A stretch of DNA of 64,000 nt from Liolophura sinensis (lineage: Eukaryota; Mollusca; Polyplacophora; Chitonida; Chitonidae): contig NC_088297.1 of the NCBI RefSeq assembly GCF_032854445.1, positions 14,553,039-14,617,038 of the forward strand, in the 5' to 3' direction. Position numbers and translations under genes: made by a program. Position 1 is the first letter of the stretch; each line of letters starts with the position of its first letter. The notes beneath the pieces are model-generated. The model searched no databases. It saw only the letters and a program-made list of their open reading frames with translations, and was not told the origin of the DNA. Positions 47,001 through 56,138 of the stretch are shown here, piece after piece.

Positions 47001-48453
47001 CCTGCAGAGCCCCCTAGTGACGACCCAGAGGCCATCCGCATACTCCTCAAACTTCCTTCAGGCACGAGGCTAGAGAGAAGATTCCGAAAGTCACAGTCTC
47101 TCAAGGTGAGTTGCTGCTGGAAGCAGTATCAGATTGAAGGAAGAATGTGTATTGATACTTAAAGGAATTCATGGATGTAGTTTGTGAAGACTAATGTGAA
47201 GACTAATGGTGTCTGAACAGGTGTCGCTGCAGTGAGTGATGACTTCCATGTCAGAAGTTTTGCATAGTATGATGTCATCTATGATAATGACATATATAGT
47301 CTGCTCAGCGTGATGTTGCACTATTGATGGTGCAGTAGAGCATTTAGCGTCACTAACATGACAAACTTTGTACATCTGTGGGTATCCCATTCCACTGAAA
47401 ACAAACCAGCTATTCTGGATATATTTACACTTTGTTTATGCTATCATTTGATTGGTTGGATGTCCAATCTAGTGATGCAAAAGCCATGCATAATGGGATT
47501 CAGAATAGGTTTTGGTCAAGCCTTTCCAGACTGTCAGTCAAGGACACACAGTTGACCAATCATAAGCAGTTTTGTCACAAATAGGTCAACTGGCTGTCCC
47601 ACACATTGGTTACAAATGTTCCATCTTTCCATGACGTTATGACGTCACAATTGCCTTCACCAGGAAATGAAATGAAAAGTAACCTCGTCCTGACAAGGGG
47701 TGGTGGGACATCGGATGAGTGGGATCCATCCATTAGTAGTCATTATTGGGTCAGGTCAAAAACTTGATAGCACGATGCAAGCTGTCACACATGAACCTCA
47801 GGGCAGCAAATGGCTAGCCAGATATGTGAAAAAGGGTGTCAGGTCAGCCCTTTTTTGAGGCCTTTTTGTTTGAGCAGGGTGTCCAATTTCATTATTTCCT
47901 GTCTCTGCCATGTTCAAAGTGCATAAAACAGGAGTTTTTCAAGATTTTTGAAAGCAGTCACTAATTATTGCCCCTTCTGTAAACAGTAGTGTGGGAAAAC
48001 TTATAATGATGCCTAGGCAGTTAAACTATGTTAATTAGTTTGTAAAAATGCTCTTTCGGAAGCACATAAAGGCCTTAAAATGTTTTTTTCATAATGAATT
48101 TATCAAACTCTTTCACAAATTCTATAACGAATCTTTACTGATAGATGAATCAATCAGAATCAAGCAAAAGATGTCACTTCAAAAATTATAAACTTTAGAT
48201 GAAATGCAGTATTTAGTTCACTAAAGAATGAGATAAAAGGGTACAGATTTTTTTTCGCCCTTTTCTGTTTCAGTATTTATATTACTTCGTGTTCTGCCAT
48301 GCCGAATGCCCAGATGATTTCCACATTGTCACAAACTTTCCACGCAAACAGTTGCCATGCCAACCAGATGATGCCAATCCCGAGCCTCCTACATTCGAGG
48401 AAGTTGGCTTGGGGAAGTCAGAAATGTTGTTTGTCCAGGACAATGAGGCTTGA
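27699..48453 (+). CDS. FAF2: FAF2/UBXD8 ubiquitin regulatory X protein, complete (14 coding exons, 447 residues)
   Basis: FAF2 sits in the ER and lipid-droplet membrane by a hairpin and recruits p97/VCP to ubiquitinated clients in ERAD and lipid-droplet turnover. Coding exons: 27699-27761, 30804-30872, 31856-31968, 32312-32427, 33945-33974, 35682-35782, 36706-36791, 40467-40558, 41350-41448, 42311-42389, 42602-42683, 44060-44149, 46962-47105, 48274-48453 (stop TGA). They total 1344 nt with all phases matching. Domains: UBA-like, about residues 11-47; hydrophobic hairpin about 93-120 (FFQWSYFLLLLPFRFLYS); UAS thioredoxin-like, about 131-270 (VYLHGDDHQD, TMLFWACNVNSPEGYR); charged coiled coil about 283-355; UBX about 360-447 with the p97-binding loop FPR at 410-412. 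Human FAF2 is 445 residues. The start ATG sits in GAGCGATGGCG. Exon 5 is only 30 nt. Introns 2, 7 and 12 carry large minisatellites. Confidence 0.96.
28569..28786 (+). mobile_element. MITE-C, intact copy with TA duplication
   Basis: 218 bp element starting CCCTAATTCCTCAACCTTTT and ending GGTTTAAGAATTACAG, with TA directly on both sides (28567-28568 and 28787-28788). TA duplication fits the Tc1/mariner or a similar TA-targeting superfamily. It lies in FAF2 intron 1. Confidence 0.85.
29098..29428 (+). mobile_element. SINE-B copy with 14 bp target-site duplication
   Basis: Starts near CTGCTTCGGGAGCAGTAGAT and ends CATTCACTCACTCACTCAC. It is flanked by exact 14 bp copies of TCAATATAAAAGTG (29084-29097 and 29429-29442). 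It is 5' truncated just after the A box, at nearly the same point as the copy at 32624. It lies in FAF2 intron 1. Confidence 0.95.
30446..30720 (+). mobile_element. Family D SINE-like element
   Basis: tRNA-like head (GGCCTAATGATTAGAGTTTC, GACCTGGAATCTAACCTGGG), then AGTATAATGTGACTGGGTGG, TCTTCGGCATGATACTTC and CTAATGACTCATCGTCACAT. Related pieces are at 34130 and 45912. It shares the ..CATATGACTGAAAA-type end with SINE-B. It lies in FAF2 intron 1. Confidence 0.6.
30921..31845 (+). repeat. About 34 bp minisatellite (roughly 25 copies) running up to a FAF2 splice acceptor
   Basis: Unit GTTATGTTTGTTACATCATG then ATAAGAGAAAAACA, with copies shortened to 26-30 bp. The last partial unit (CATTACATTTGTTACC) ends about 10 bases before the AG of exon 31856-31968. 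It includes the dyad ATCATGAT. Confidence 0.92.
32025..32068 (+). repeat. 44 bp poly-T tract
   Basis: Uninterrupted T run 56 bases after the donor of FAF2 exon 3. It is either a poly-A retroposon tail on the other strand or simple slippage; no element body is visible next to it. Confidence 0.95.
32474..33009 (-). mobile_element. MITE-C copy interrupted by a SINE-B
   Basis: The left part (AAGCATATTCTGTGGACATT, TTTTTTGCGAAGCCTTGAAC, TAGTTTGTCTTCAAAATCAA) is separated from the right part (TGAATTGCACAGAAAGTTGC, AAAGGTTGAGGAATTAGGG) by the SINE at 32624-32937. Removing the SINE and one copy of its target duplication restores a normal MITE-C. Confidence 0.88.
32624..32937 (+). mobile_element. SINE-B inserted inside MITE-C
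   Basis: 5'-truncated SINE-B (from CTTCGGGAGCGGTAGATCTA) ending TTAAACCCCAAGCACTCA. It is flanked by ATCAAATG on both sides (32616-32623 and 32938-32945). It lies in FAF2 intron 4. Confidence 0.94.
33640..33682 (+). repeat. Short dispersed repeat, copy 1
   Basis: AATCACCCCATTGTATTAAT followed by TAAAGTTAGTGAAAA; the same sequence with one change occurs at 35024-35062. Both lie in FAF2 introns (4 and 5). Family and boundaries unknown. Confidence 0.6.
34130..34300 (+). mobile_element. Family D fragment
   Basis: GTCCGTATAATGTGACTGTG, TCTTCAGTATGATACCTAAG, GCAGCAGCACTTTGGCGACA and ACACACCTAATAACTCCTCA match the D copies at 30446 and 45912. A short TA/CA microsatellite is inside. It lies in FAF2 intron 5. 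Confidence 0.65.
34722..34843 (+). mobile_element. SINE-A copy, 5' truncated with internal deletion
   Basis: GTACGTGGGAATATCTGCCA, CAGCAACCTGCGGAGGGTCA, then the tail AAGTGAAATATTCTTGAGTA and CACCAATCAAATAA. The usual GGCTCTGCCCGGTTTCCTC segment is deleted. It lies in FAF2 intron 5. Confidence 0.88.
35024..35062 (+). repeat. Short dispersed repeat, copy 2
   Basis: Second copy of the sequence at 33640-33682, with C for T in CCCCACTG. It lies in FAF2 intron 5. Confidence 0.6.
35338..35550 (-). mobile_element. MITE-C copy
   Basis: Left end CAGTAATTCATCAACCTTTG after TA, then GCATGTTTGCAAGGTGTTTA; right side CATATCCGAAAAGGTTGAGG. The right terminal bases have been replaced by a short GT run. 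It lies in FAF2 intron 5. Confidence 0.8.
35812..36076 (+). mobile_element. SINE-A, nearly full-length copy
   Basis: GCTCAGTTGGTTAGTGCGCT, GAGTTCAAGTCCAGCTCATG, TGTTCAGCAACC-type centre (TCTGTCAGCAACCAGCGGAT), tail CACCAATCAAATAAATAAAT then a T run. It begins 30 bases after the exon 6 donor of FAF2. Confidence 0.92.
36862..37390 (+). repeat. Dispersed repeat E, copy 3, split by a SINE-B
   Basis: The left part (AAGTTTAGCAATTTTCAAGT, GACACATTTTGTTGATTCTG) and the right part (TGATTCATTCACCTTGTAGG, TTCTTATCAGAAAAAAGCGT) match copies 1 and 2. The SINE-B at 36917-37280 lies between them. Confidence 0.6.
36917..37280 (+). mobile_element. SINE-B, full-length copy with target-site duplication
   Basis: Reference copy of the family. 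The head TAGCACAGTTGGTAGAGCGT with TCCAGGGTCAATCCTAGG looks like a tRNA D arm and T arm. The body includes AGGAGGCACATTACATACAC, and the end is TTGTTAAGTACGACTTTGAA then CACTCACTCACTCACTCACT. It is flanked by GATTCTGATTGA (36905-36916) and GATTCTCATTGA (37281-37292). It lies in FAF2 intron 7. Confidence 0.95.
37388..39299 (+). repeat. 46 bp minisatellite, about 41 copies, with 10-unit higher-order repeat
   Basis: Unit GTGTGGTGCATGTGGGTGTG, TGTTGTTAAGGACTGCTTAA, CCCCCT (46-47 bp). Variants (GACTGCTTAACCCCC, GACTACTTAACTCCC, CCCCCATG, extra C) recur in the same order about every 465 bp. Each unit holds the dyad GTTAAG-GACTG-CTTAAC. It makes up over half of FAF2 intron 7. Confidence 0.96.
39785..40130 (+). 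mobile_element. SINE-B, nearly full-length copy
   Basis: Head GATAGCACAGTTGGTAGAGC, body through AGCGGTGAAAATCCGTCCTG, tail GTTAAGTACGACGTTAAACC then CTCACTCACTCA. A 13 bp imperfect duplication (CCAATTTAGATTG before, CCATTTTAAATTG after) may be its target site. It lies in FAF2 intron 7. Confidence 0.92.
40131..40410 (+). repeat. Dispersed repeat F, copy 2
   Basis: GGGCAGAATAAATCTTTTTC, TGGGAAATGTGGACTGCCCC, GGATTGTTTAGTGTCAG and ATAAAATTGGTTTTGC line up with 19340-19690. It begins directly after a SINE-B. Confidence 0.55.
40620..40868 (+). mobile_element. SINE-A copy, diverged
   Basis: Near-complete element: TTTTACCAATGCAGTCACTA, GTTCAAGTCCAGCTTATGCT, TTTCCTCCCATCATAATGCT and tail AACACCAATTAAAACTCATA. 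It lies in FAF2 intron 8, about 60 bases after the donor. Confidence 0.88.
41050..41210 (+). mobile_element. SINE-A copy, 5' truncated
   Basis: ACGCGGGAAGGCCTGCCAGC, ACCCTGCGGATGGTCGTGAG, GGGCTCTGCCCAGTATATTC and tail ATAAGTGAAATACTCTTGAG then CAAATAAATGAATAAG. It lies in FAF2 intron 8. Confidence 0.88.
42835..43041 (+). mobile_element. MITE-C copy with TA flanks
   Basis: CCTTAATTCCTCAAGCTTTT to AAATGTTAAAGAATTACAA, with TA on each side (42833-42834, 43042-43043). The body has AATAAACACCCTGCAAACAT. It lies in FAF2 intron 11. Confidence 0.83.
43100..43305 (+). mobile_element. SINE-A copy lacking the extreme head
   Basis: AGCAATGCGATGGCTGTGAG, TTCAAGCCCAGCTCATGCTA, CAGCAACCTGCGGGAGATCG and tail GAAATATTCTTGAGTATGGC. 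It lies in FAF2 intron 11. Confidence 0.88.
44448..45635 (+). repeat. 25 bp minisatellite, about 47 copies
   Basis: Unit GTGTTCATGAAGCATACAAG then CTTGT. Variable sites are A/G in CATACAAG or CATGCAAG, CTTGT, CTAGT or CTCGT, and C or A in TTCATG or TTCCTG. The palindrome ACAAGCTTGT is in most units. As 25 is not a multiple of 3, reading frames repeat every 75 bp, which yields several repetitive false ORFs. It lies in FAF2 intron 12. Confidence 0.96.
45758..45911 (-). mobile_element. SINE-A copy, 5' truncated
   Basis: TTTATTTATTTATTTTTTTA (tail), CTCAAGAATATTTCACTTAT, CATTATGGTGGGAGGAAAGT, GACCATCCGCAGGTTGCTGG. First of a cluster of SINEs in FAF2 intron 12. Confidence 0.9.
45912..46140 (+). 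mobile_element. Family D element, partly duplicated
   Basis: CAGCATGATACTTCCTAGGC, GCAGCAGCATTTCGGCAGCA, CCGCAAGAAGACACATTATA and ACACCTAATGACTCCTCGTC. The segment TATATACACACACCTAATGA occurs twice (near 45930 and 46056). It lies in FAF2 intron 12. Confidence 0.65.
46227..46386 (+). mobile_element. SINE-A copy, 5' truncated
   Basis: CCGTACGTGGGAAGGGCTGT, CAGCAACCTGCGGATGGTTG and tail TAAAACACCAAATAAATAAA. It lies 57 bp from an inverted partner at 46443-46598. Confidence 0.92.
46443..46598 (-). mobile_element. SINE-A copy, 5' truncated, inverted to its neighbour
   Basis: TGTTTGTTTATTTGATTGGT, AGAATATTTCACTTATACGA, ACCCACGACCATCCGCAGGT and GACCTTCCCAC. With 46227-46386 it could pair in the FAF2 pre-mRNA. 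Confidence 0.92.
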
Positions 48454-49096
48454 GGGCCAAAACTAGAGATACCTTTGGGGAAAATGTCCATTATTGCATT
48501 TATTAGTGGTAAAGGAAACCAAACCCTGATGGTGTGACTGTGAGCAGAGTAAAACTCAGTGGACACCTTCAGCTAGCGGCAAGTAGCAGTCATGGCGGCC
48601 TGGACTTGGACAGAGAAGACAAATGGTCGGAGGGAAAGACGTCTTGCTACGTTCTGCAGAAATGTCTAAAAGCATGAGACAAAGTATTACCCACAGGAAA
48701 CTGGTGTGAGAAAATGGACATGTACTTGCGACAGCAGGTGGCTTTAAGAAAAGTATTTGCAACAACAAATGGTTGTACTAGTTTATTTTAATTAAGTGTC
48801 CAGTATTTACCTGGACAGTGAGGAGTTAGGAAATGTAAGGTATGATTTTAAGTGACATCAAAAGATAGTGGAGAAAGCAAAATTCATCTTTAGAACAAAA
48901 TTTCTGATTTTAACAGGAAGTAAGAGGAAGTAGATGATGATGGAGAAGTGTACTAGTTTGGAATTCATCTCTGTTATTTGTTCACATGGTGAGATTTTCA
49001 GAGAAATGTTTACAGAATTATTTTCAGAGAGAGGAAATGTAGAAGGAAGATTGATGCTGTATCTGTGGCATGCTAATTGAAACTGAGAATTTTGAA
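48454..49096 (+). other. Proximal FAF2 3' UTR
   Basis: Follows the FAF2 stop without another recognisable gene. No AATAAA was seen here, so the transcript probably runs on through the SINE-A at 49097. The nearest AATAAA hexamers I noticed are near 51341 and 51863. Confidence 0.5.
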
Positions 49097-49306
49097 AATT
49101 TATTTATTTATTTATTTATTTGATTGGTGTTTTACACCATACTCAAGAATATTTCACTTATACAGTGGCAGCCATCATTATGGTGGGAAGAAACCAGGCA
49201 GAGCCTGGTGGAAACCCACAACCATCCACAGGTTGCTGCCAGACCCACTTGTGGCTGGAGAGGAAGCCAGCAAGAGCTGGACTTAAACTCAAAACGGCCA
49301 CAAGAA
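49097..49306 (-). mobile_element. SINE-A copy
   Basis: TTTATTTATTTATTTGATTG, CTCAAGAATATTTCACTTAT, CCACAACCATCCACAGGTTG and the B-box region AGCAAGAGCTGGACTTAAAC. It is missing only the head, and probably lies in the FAF2 3' UTR. Confidence 0.9.
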
Positions 49307-52300
49307 TTTTGATAATGGGTTGTTAATTGGATAATGGAAAACGCTAACTGAGGATACTTTCTACTGAAGCCAAATTTCGAAGTTTGAGAAGCTGTAGGTA
49401 TGTGGAATGCATGATGTTGTAGTCTGACCACACTTTGCATGAGAAAATGAGGGATAAGTTAGGTGTCAACAATGCGAACGCTAACATGTGAAGGGGTGAA
49501 AATTGACAGCTGAAACACATAAGCTCAATGTGATCCAATTCTGTGAGAATTGACGAGGAAAATTTTTTTATACCTATATTTATCAACAAAACCCTTGTTG
49601 TAGATAGAATCAAGTTCTGCACACTTTTATGAATCTCTGTTTCTCAGCTTCTCTAGAAAACTCTCTCTCTCGCATTAACTGAGCTCTAGCATGAAACAGG
49701 CAGGAGGATCTACCTTGACCAATCCTGATGGCTTTTGGACTGTGAATATCTATTCAACATGGCAGCCATGGCTTGTGTAAATTGTAAGGAAGCGCGGACT
49801 GTACAATAGGGGAGAATTGAATTTGAACTCTCTTATCTCTTCTAGGTAGATGTAGTCCTGTTGTACCATGTGATGTGTTACAAATGTTAGGCAACTATTT
49901 TTGATTACATTTAAAGTTTCATAAAAGGGGATTTAGATTAGATGAACGGTAAAGAAAACTGAGAAGCTGGACGTGTGAAATTAAGAAGTTGCTAAAGGAA
50001 AGAGGTTTCATTTGAACCTTTGGAACATCAGTAACTTAATGTGACCCTATCATTCTTGAGAACTCACATATACAGTACAGTTTGGTGTTTGTTTTTTTTT
50101 ACCTTTGGGGACAGAAGAGTTTATACTTGAATCTCCCCTATTGTTCTAGGTAAACCAATGATGGAAAAGAACACACACAGCTTGAAGTGGATGCTGTTAC
50201 TATGAACACCCTCACCCCCCACCACTATTACTGGCAGCCACAGTTTATTGTGCAGTAGCATTCGACTATCAGGAAACTCTAGTCATTTATGTATGCCCCC
50301 ATTTCCATTTTTCTTAACTCTGAACTGACTCCATGCATGTACTGTTTTTGCTTTGAAGCCATGATGTCCTGGCCTTACACAGGGAATTTGTTTGTTCCCC
50401 TCACCCCCCTCTCACACTGTTCACTGGGGCTTTGTGACAATAACCCAGACGACAAAATGATGCTCGTTGAAGAACCTTTGTCCTCCACCCATACGGCACG
50501 CATATTTGTATGTCACACGAGGAAAAGTTCTTCAGTAGTTTGCCAGAGGTCTGTATGCTTTACACCTGGACTCTGGTTTACTCCACCCATATCATACGAT
50601 TATGAAAAATTCTGTAGTATGTCGTCTAACAACAGTCAAATAATTAAAGCACTTTAATGAAGTTCATCATCGTCTGGCATTCATCTCCTCAGCAAATTTG
50701 CATCTATTGTACAGCCCATCTTTCTAACCCCTCCATTTCTGTACAGTTACATACCTAGGTTATATCCATGTACAATAATTCACTGGCAGCCTTGAATAGC
50801 CAATCAAGCATCCCTCAATATGTGTGTAGTGTTGTTGTTGTTTTTTTTTTGTTTTTTAAATATTTTCAGCAGTAAATGTAAATTGTTTTGTTGTAAAAAG
50901 TGATTGTTAAATAATTGTATGCTGTTTTATAGCTTACATTTTTCCTTTGATGCATCATTTAGGATCCGTTTTTTTGGGGTCCACACTTGTTCAAACCTGT
51001 CTGGATGAAATTTTATTTTTTGCAATTGAAAGGAAATGGAATCCTTGTAATGTCCGTAAGACAATTTAATCTTTAAAGTGACATTCCTAAGCATTCAACG
51101 GCATTATCATGTGATGAGGGTTTTTTTTTTATCATAACTGATTCAGCAAAAGCATTTAGAATCGATTTCAAAGTACATGTACTTAAATGATTCATATATA
51201 TTCTTGAAATATTTGCATTTTTATTTCTAGAAACACACATTATTGGCAAGGTAACCAGATAAATTTCCCTTTCCAAAGAGCCCTTAATACCAAGCCCTTT
51301 CCCCTTTCATATAAATTTGGCTTCCATTTAATTATTTAAGAATAAATATTGGACTATCCTTCAAAAGGGACTTAATACTTATGCTCAGCGTACATGAGAA
51401 CTTGAGATACAAATCAGATCAACTTTAACTGAGTTGATCCAGTCTTCGATGTCCATTTAACTGCATCGGCCATCCACGTGATGATTTCAGTTGTGTCGTT
51501 ATTTGGAATACTTACGAGTGCTTACGACACGACACAACGGTCTTGTTGAGTTGATTTGGGTCTTAAGCTCTCGTATTTGACGAGCTTTAAGCTTGTGATC
51601 GGAATGGCTCTTCGTGGCATGGTACGGCATCTTTATATCGTTTGATAGAATTGTATATATTAGTTTTTGTTTACAAGACTAGATGATCCACAAAAAGGCA
51701 AAACTACCATTTTGATTATGTGTGACTACAAAGGATTGAAGGATAGGATTGAAGTATTTTGTGTCTTTTTTTTTTATTAAACAAAATCATAAGTTGTGAA
51801 AATGGTGCATTTATTATCACGATAATATCACATTTGTTCATTTTATGAAGCACAAATCAAACAAATAAATAAAGGAAGGGAGGAAAAAACTTGATTCTAC
51901 CAGTTTTTTCTGAAGCTTGTCTTAATATTTGTACCGATATCATAACGGGGAGGGGGGGGGATAATAAAACTCTGCCCAGCGATGTCCTAAAATTGCAGTA
52001 TATACACCTGAACAAATCAGAGTCGGTAAGTTATTTCTTTTCTAGCTTATTTGGATGCTTTATGTCCTTAATAGCAGTCAATTATCTGTGCTACTCGTAG
52101 AAAACAAGACCTCATTAGTTTGGAAATTGTCTTTAAAATATATGGTTTTCTTGTTTTTATTTATTTATTCAAGAGAAGAAAATATTTTGCAAAATCAGTT
52201 CTTGTTTGAATTATTGGCATGTTTCTTTATTAGAAGAAAGTGATAAAATATAAAAATACTCCCCGTAGTAATAAGGAAAGGTATATTTTTGGAAGTGGTT

Positions 52301-53540
52301 TTGAGACACTCGTTCCGCTTCTGTATTTCTCAGTGGAGTATTTGATCAGTTTTACCATTATTACGGCAAGTGTTGTTTCTCCTTGCTCAAAAGATGTCGC
52401 CAATGTTGAATTTGGGGATGAAGGATGCTCTTCAGTTGCATTATAGCACGTGCTCATTTGTGTGTACAGTGTTAGGTAGAGGTAAATGCTATATGTATTT
52501 CTTCAACCCTTTGGGGGTTCCCCAGTAAATAAAAAATCCTGATATTGATATTGGTAAAAGCTTTTTACTTAGTGGTTTGCCTCAAAAGGTAAAATTCAGT
52601 CAGGTCCAAGCTGTAGTAAACTTACTCTTCAGTAAAACAGGACCCCGTTCAAAATAGGCCTATTTCCCCTTAACATATTATCAACTTAGGGAAATTTGGT
52701 TAAGGGAATGAAAATTACACACCAACACGATTGCTAAGGTGAATGTGGCCAAGGGAATGAAACTACGGGCCGGCACGATGGCTTAATAGGGGAAATTTGG
52801 CCAAGGGAATGAAAATTACAACTTGATTGTATGTGTACATTTTCTTTTTAATGTAAGACCGACGCAATTTTGTTGTCCATTAGGACTTGTGAACAGTTGT
52901 CTAGTTTACAGCAAAGGGACACTTAATTACTAATATGTAAACCTTGTGAAAATAATTACGAAGGTTGTTACAAGAATGGAAGTAATACGTATGTGCTTTG
53001 TTAAAAGTAATTTTATGCAGTACTATAATACAAGAAATCATTAGTAACTGAGTGTGTTTAACATAGCACCCATTCTAAAATATAGGCAAATTTAAGTTTT
53101 AATTTATATGGTTAGTAAATTGTAAATTTATTGTCATGCAGCTGGATAAAACATTATATTATAGCCTATATAAACGGAAAAAAAACTTCATTATGTATAC
53201 TAATGAAATTAAAAATGCAATTAAAAATGAAATTGCTTCCTTGTAAATACACAAAATAGATCTTTTCTTGTTTTCTGAGTTTCTTGATTCCTTAATTAGC
53301 TCGAAGTTTTGCAAAAGCGAAATGAACAACTAGTTCCAAATAAGATGAGGGACATTAAGAAAGTTTGACTCGCACTATATTCTAGTGGTGGATTTTATGA
53401 GCTTTGAGTGAGATTCAGAAACAGTGACTTGCTATTTGCTTGAGAAACCTGAAATTCGATGGACTCGGTCCTTACACCGAAAAGCGTAAGGTACTGTACA
53501 AGAAAGAACAAAAGAGTACGTATGTACTCAACAAAAAGGA
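49307..53540. other. Intergenic DNA after FAF2; no gene or repeat recognised
   Basis: Contains AATAAA hexamers near 51341, 51863 and 52527, any of which might end FAF2 transcripts. Open frames of up to 122 codons show no recognisable protein features or neighbouring splice sites. Short polyT, polyA and GA-type runs only. Confidence 0.4.
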
Positions 53541-53628
53541 GTGGTCGGTAATCACAGTTCACAGCACTCAGTACCGAGTGTGTCCACCGTTAGCATCACG
53601 AAGAGCGTGAACTGTGGTTACCGACCAC
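53541..53628. repeat. Strong hairpin, 22 bp arms
   Basis: Left arm GTGGTCGGTAATCACAGTTCAC (53541-53562) and right arm 53607-53628 are reverse complements at 21 of 22 positions, with a 44 base loop. The loop has its own small stem (CACTC / GAGTG). It could be a tiny MITE or a structured RNA element. Confidence 0.8.
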
Positions 53629-53892
53629 ACTGCTTACACGCTACCATAGCTCCTGGATTGCTAAAATGTGATAATATGATGGAAATTGAAGCCACAACTG
53701 GCAATGAATACTTACCCATATTGTTGAGTTAACACGTTATTTAATACCGAAAGAAAGCAATGTAAAATTTTCTTGCGTCTATAAAGTTAGCTTTGTAGCT
53801 TTGGACCATACTGTAAAAAGGCGTAGAGGAGTTTTACCAGTTCCTCATTTGATCGAAACATTCCAGTTTAAACATAGTGATATAGGAACCTG

Positions 53893-54118
53893 ACTGAGCC
53901 CATATTTATTAAGCACCTTAAGACTCAAGTCGTGACTTGCAAGTCCTTAAAAAGCCAAATTCCGGACAGGAAAGAGCTCAAATTGTATATTTAATACATT
54001 TTTCTGCAGTAAAGAATCGGTGTACAAATTTTGAACTTCCTAGAGCAAAACATTTTATTTGTGGCTGCGTTTGAATTTTTGACTTCAGTCTTAAGTCGTT
54101 TGATAAATACGGATCCAT
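53893..54118. repeat. MITE-like element with about 35 bp inverted ends
   Basis: Left end CATATTTATTAAGCACCTTA then AGACTCAAGTC; right end GACTTCAGTCTTAAGTCGTT then TGATAAATACGGATCC. These match as reverse complements over most of 35 bp. Confidence 0.7.
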
Positions 54119-54767
54119 GCAGGTTCACATTAACATAAACCTGCATGTCAAATGTATGAATCTATACCTGAAGCAGTTGGACTTCTGTTGCTATGGAAAC
54201 CAGAAACCGGTCCCTGTTTAAACAGTATACTTGTTCACTTCTTACAGCATGAACCTGGCACATGTCAAATGTGAAATGTGGAAATGTTCATTTAAAAGAA
54301 AAAAGACAACTTTATATTGGCAAGTTATTGCATCGATAATGTGACTGACGTAAAGTTTAAAAGCATACATTTTTTATTTTTGCGATTACTGAGATATGGC
54401 AGTTCAATTAAGGTGAGCAAAATGGCACACGTCGAGAAAATCGAAGCGCCGGTCGCAATGTTACCAGTTTTAACCGTGGTTAACCATCATTACAATCATT
54501 CGCGAGTTATTCTTTTAACTAGAGAACGCACCTGTTTTCTATGACGTCACCGGAACCCAGTTTTGCCCTTTAACCATATATGAGTGACACCTAACATGTA
54601 TCTCATGGCCTCGTAAAAATTTCATATCAAAAGTTGATCTGTAGAGTTTCCACGCATGCGCGTCAGAACAAAACTGTTGTGACAGTTTAGGTCTGTTTCC
54701 AACCCTCTTCCGAAATAGTTATAAGGTTAAATTATTTGTTGTCTTTTCATTCGAACTGATGTGCTGT

Positions 54768-55529
54768 ACAGACAAGTGTGTATGTGTACTTTGGGTATAA
54801 CGTCGTAAGTACTAACAAGTGTGTATGTGTGCTTGGGGTTTAACGTCATAAGTACAGACAAGTGTATATGTGTGTTTGAGCTATAACGTCATAAGTACTG
54901 ACAAGTGTGCTTGGGGTTTAACGTCGTAAGTACAGACAAGTGTGTATGTGTGCTTGAGGTTTTACGTCGTAAGTACTGACAAGTGTGCTTGGGGTTTAAC
55001 GTCGTAAGTATTGACAAGTGTGTATGTGTGCTTGAGGTTTTACGTCGTAAGTACTGACAAGTGTGCTTGGGGTTTAACGCCGTAAGTATTGACAAGTGTG
55101 TATGTGTGCTTGGGGATTAACGTCGTAAGTACTAACAAGTGTGTATGCGTGCTTGAGGTTTAATGTCTTAAGTACTGACAAGTGTGTTTGGGGTTTAACG
55201 CCGTAAGTATTGACAAGTGTGTATGTGTGCTTGGGGTTTAACGTCGTAAGTACTAACAAGTGTGTATGCGTGCTTGAGGTTTTACGTCATAAGTACTGAC
55301 AAGTGTGCTTGGGGTTTAACGCCGTAAGTATTGACAAGTGTGTAAGTGTGCTTGGGGTTTAACGTCGTAAGTACTAACAAGTGTGTATGCGTGCTTGAGG
55401 TTTAATGTCATAAGTACAGACAAGTGTGTATGTGTGCTTGGGGTATTACGTCGTAAATACTGTCAAGTGTGTATGTGTTCTTGGGGTATAACGTCGTAAG
55501 TACAGACAAGTGTGCTTGGAGTTAAACGT
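54768..55529 (-). repeat. Minisatellite of about 43 and 31 bp units, related to the SINE-B tail
   Basis: About 20 units. + strand unit: ACAAGTGTGTATGTGTGCTT, GGGGTTTAACGTCGTAAGTA, CTG; short units lack GTGTATGTGTG. On the - strand each unit contains GACGTTAAACCCCAAGCAC, exactly the conserved end of SINE-B. Long and short units alternate in parts (54890-55080). Confidence 0.93.
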
Positions 55530-55530
55530 G

Positions 55531-56138
55531 TGTATGGTGGGTATTTGGGACCATAAAACATAAAAATGATGTCAAAATCGGATGAAAGAGCGTCAAAATT
55601 TATTTGCAAATATGATCTTTAATATTTTTTTGGATCTTTTTTTTTCAAGAGAAAAGGGTATTTGAAAATATTTTTGTATGGTGGGTATTTGGGACCAACT
55701 TTTGGTATTTATCATTGTTGCATAATAATGTTCTAAATAAAGATATGATGCTTTTCTAATAAATTTATTTGAATGTAAATTTGTTGTTTATATCGAAACA
55801 TATGCATTTAACCTAAATTATGATAATATTTATAAACATATTAAAATATAAATATGATCCAAATTGAGGTTTAATGCATTTGTTAGCTGAAAAGAGCAAA
55901 TTCTAGTGCAAAAATATTTATTAAACCTGTATTACATCCTCATTTATGACATTATTAAACAAAGGCTATAAATACCAAAAGGTGGTCCCAAATACCCACC
56001 ATACAAGAATTATTTTCAAGTGTCTTTTTCTCTTTAAGGAAAAATCGGAAAAAATATTGAAGACCACATTTAGGAATAACTTTTCACACTCTTTCATCTG
56101 AACTTCATGTCATTTTTATGTTTTCTCCACCTTTAAAG
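55531..56138. mobile_element. Foldback element, long copy 1
   Basis: Arms of about 180 bp face each other. Left: AAAACATAAAAATGATGTCA, GGGTATTTGAAAATATTTTT, GTATGGTGGGTATTTGGGAC. Right is the inverse: GGTCCCAAATACCCACCATA, ATTTTCAAGTG, TTTTTATGTTTTCTCCACCT, TTAAAGG. The centre is AT-rich (about 250 bp). An extra piece GTATGGTGGGTATTTGGGAC is stuck on the left edge, suggesting rearrangement. Confidence 0.85.

Noticed and set aside
50289-50657. 122 codon frame downstream of FAF2
   Set aside because: No recognisable motif and no splice context. It probably lies in FAF2 3' UTR or intergenic DNA.
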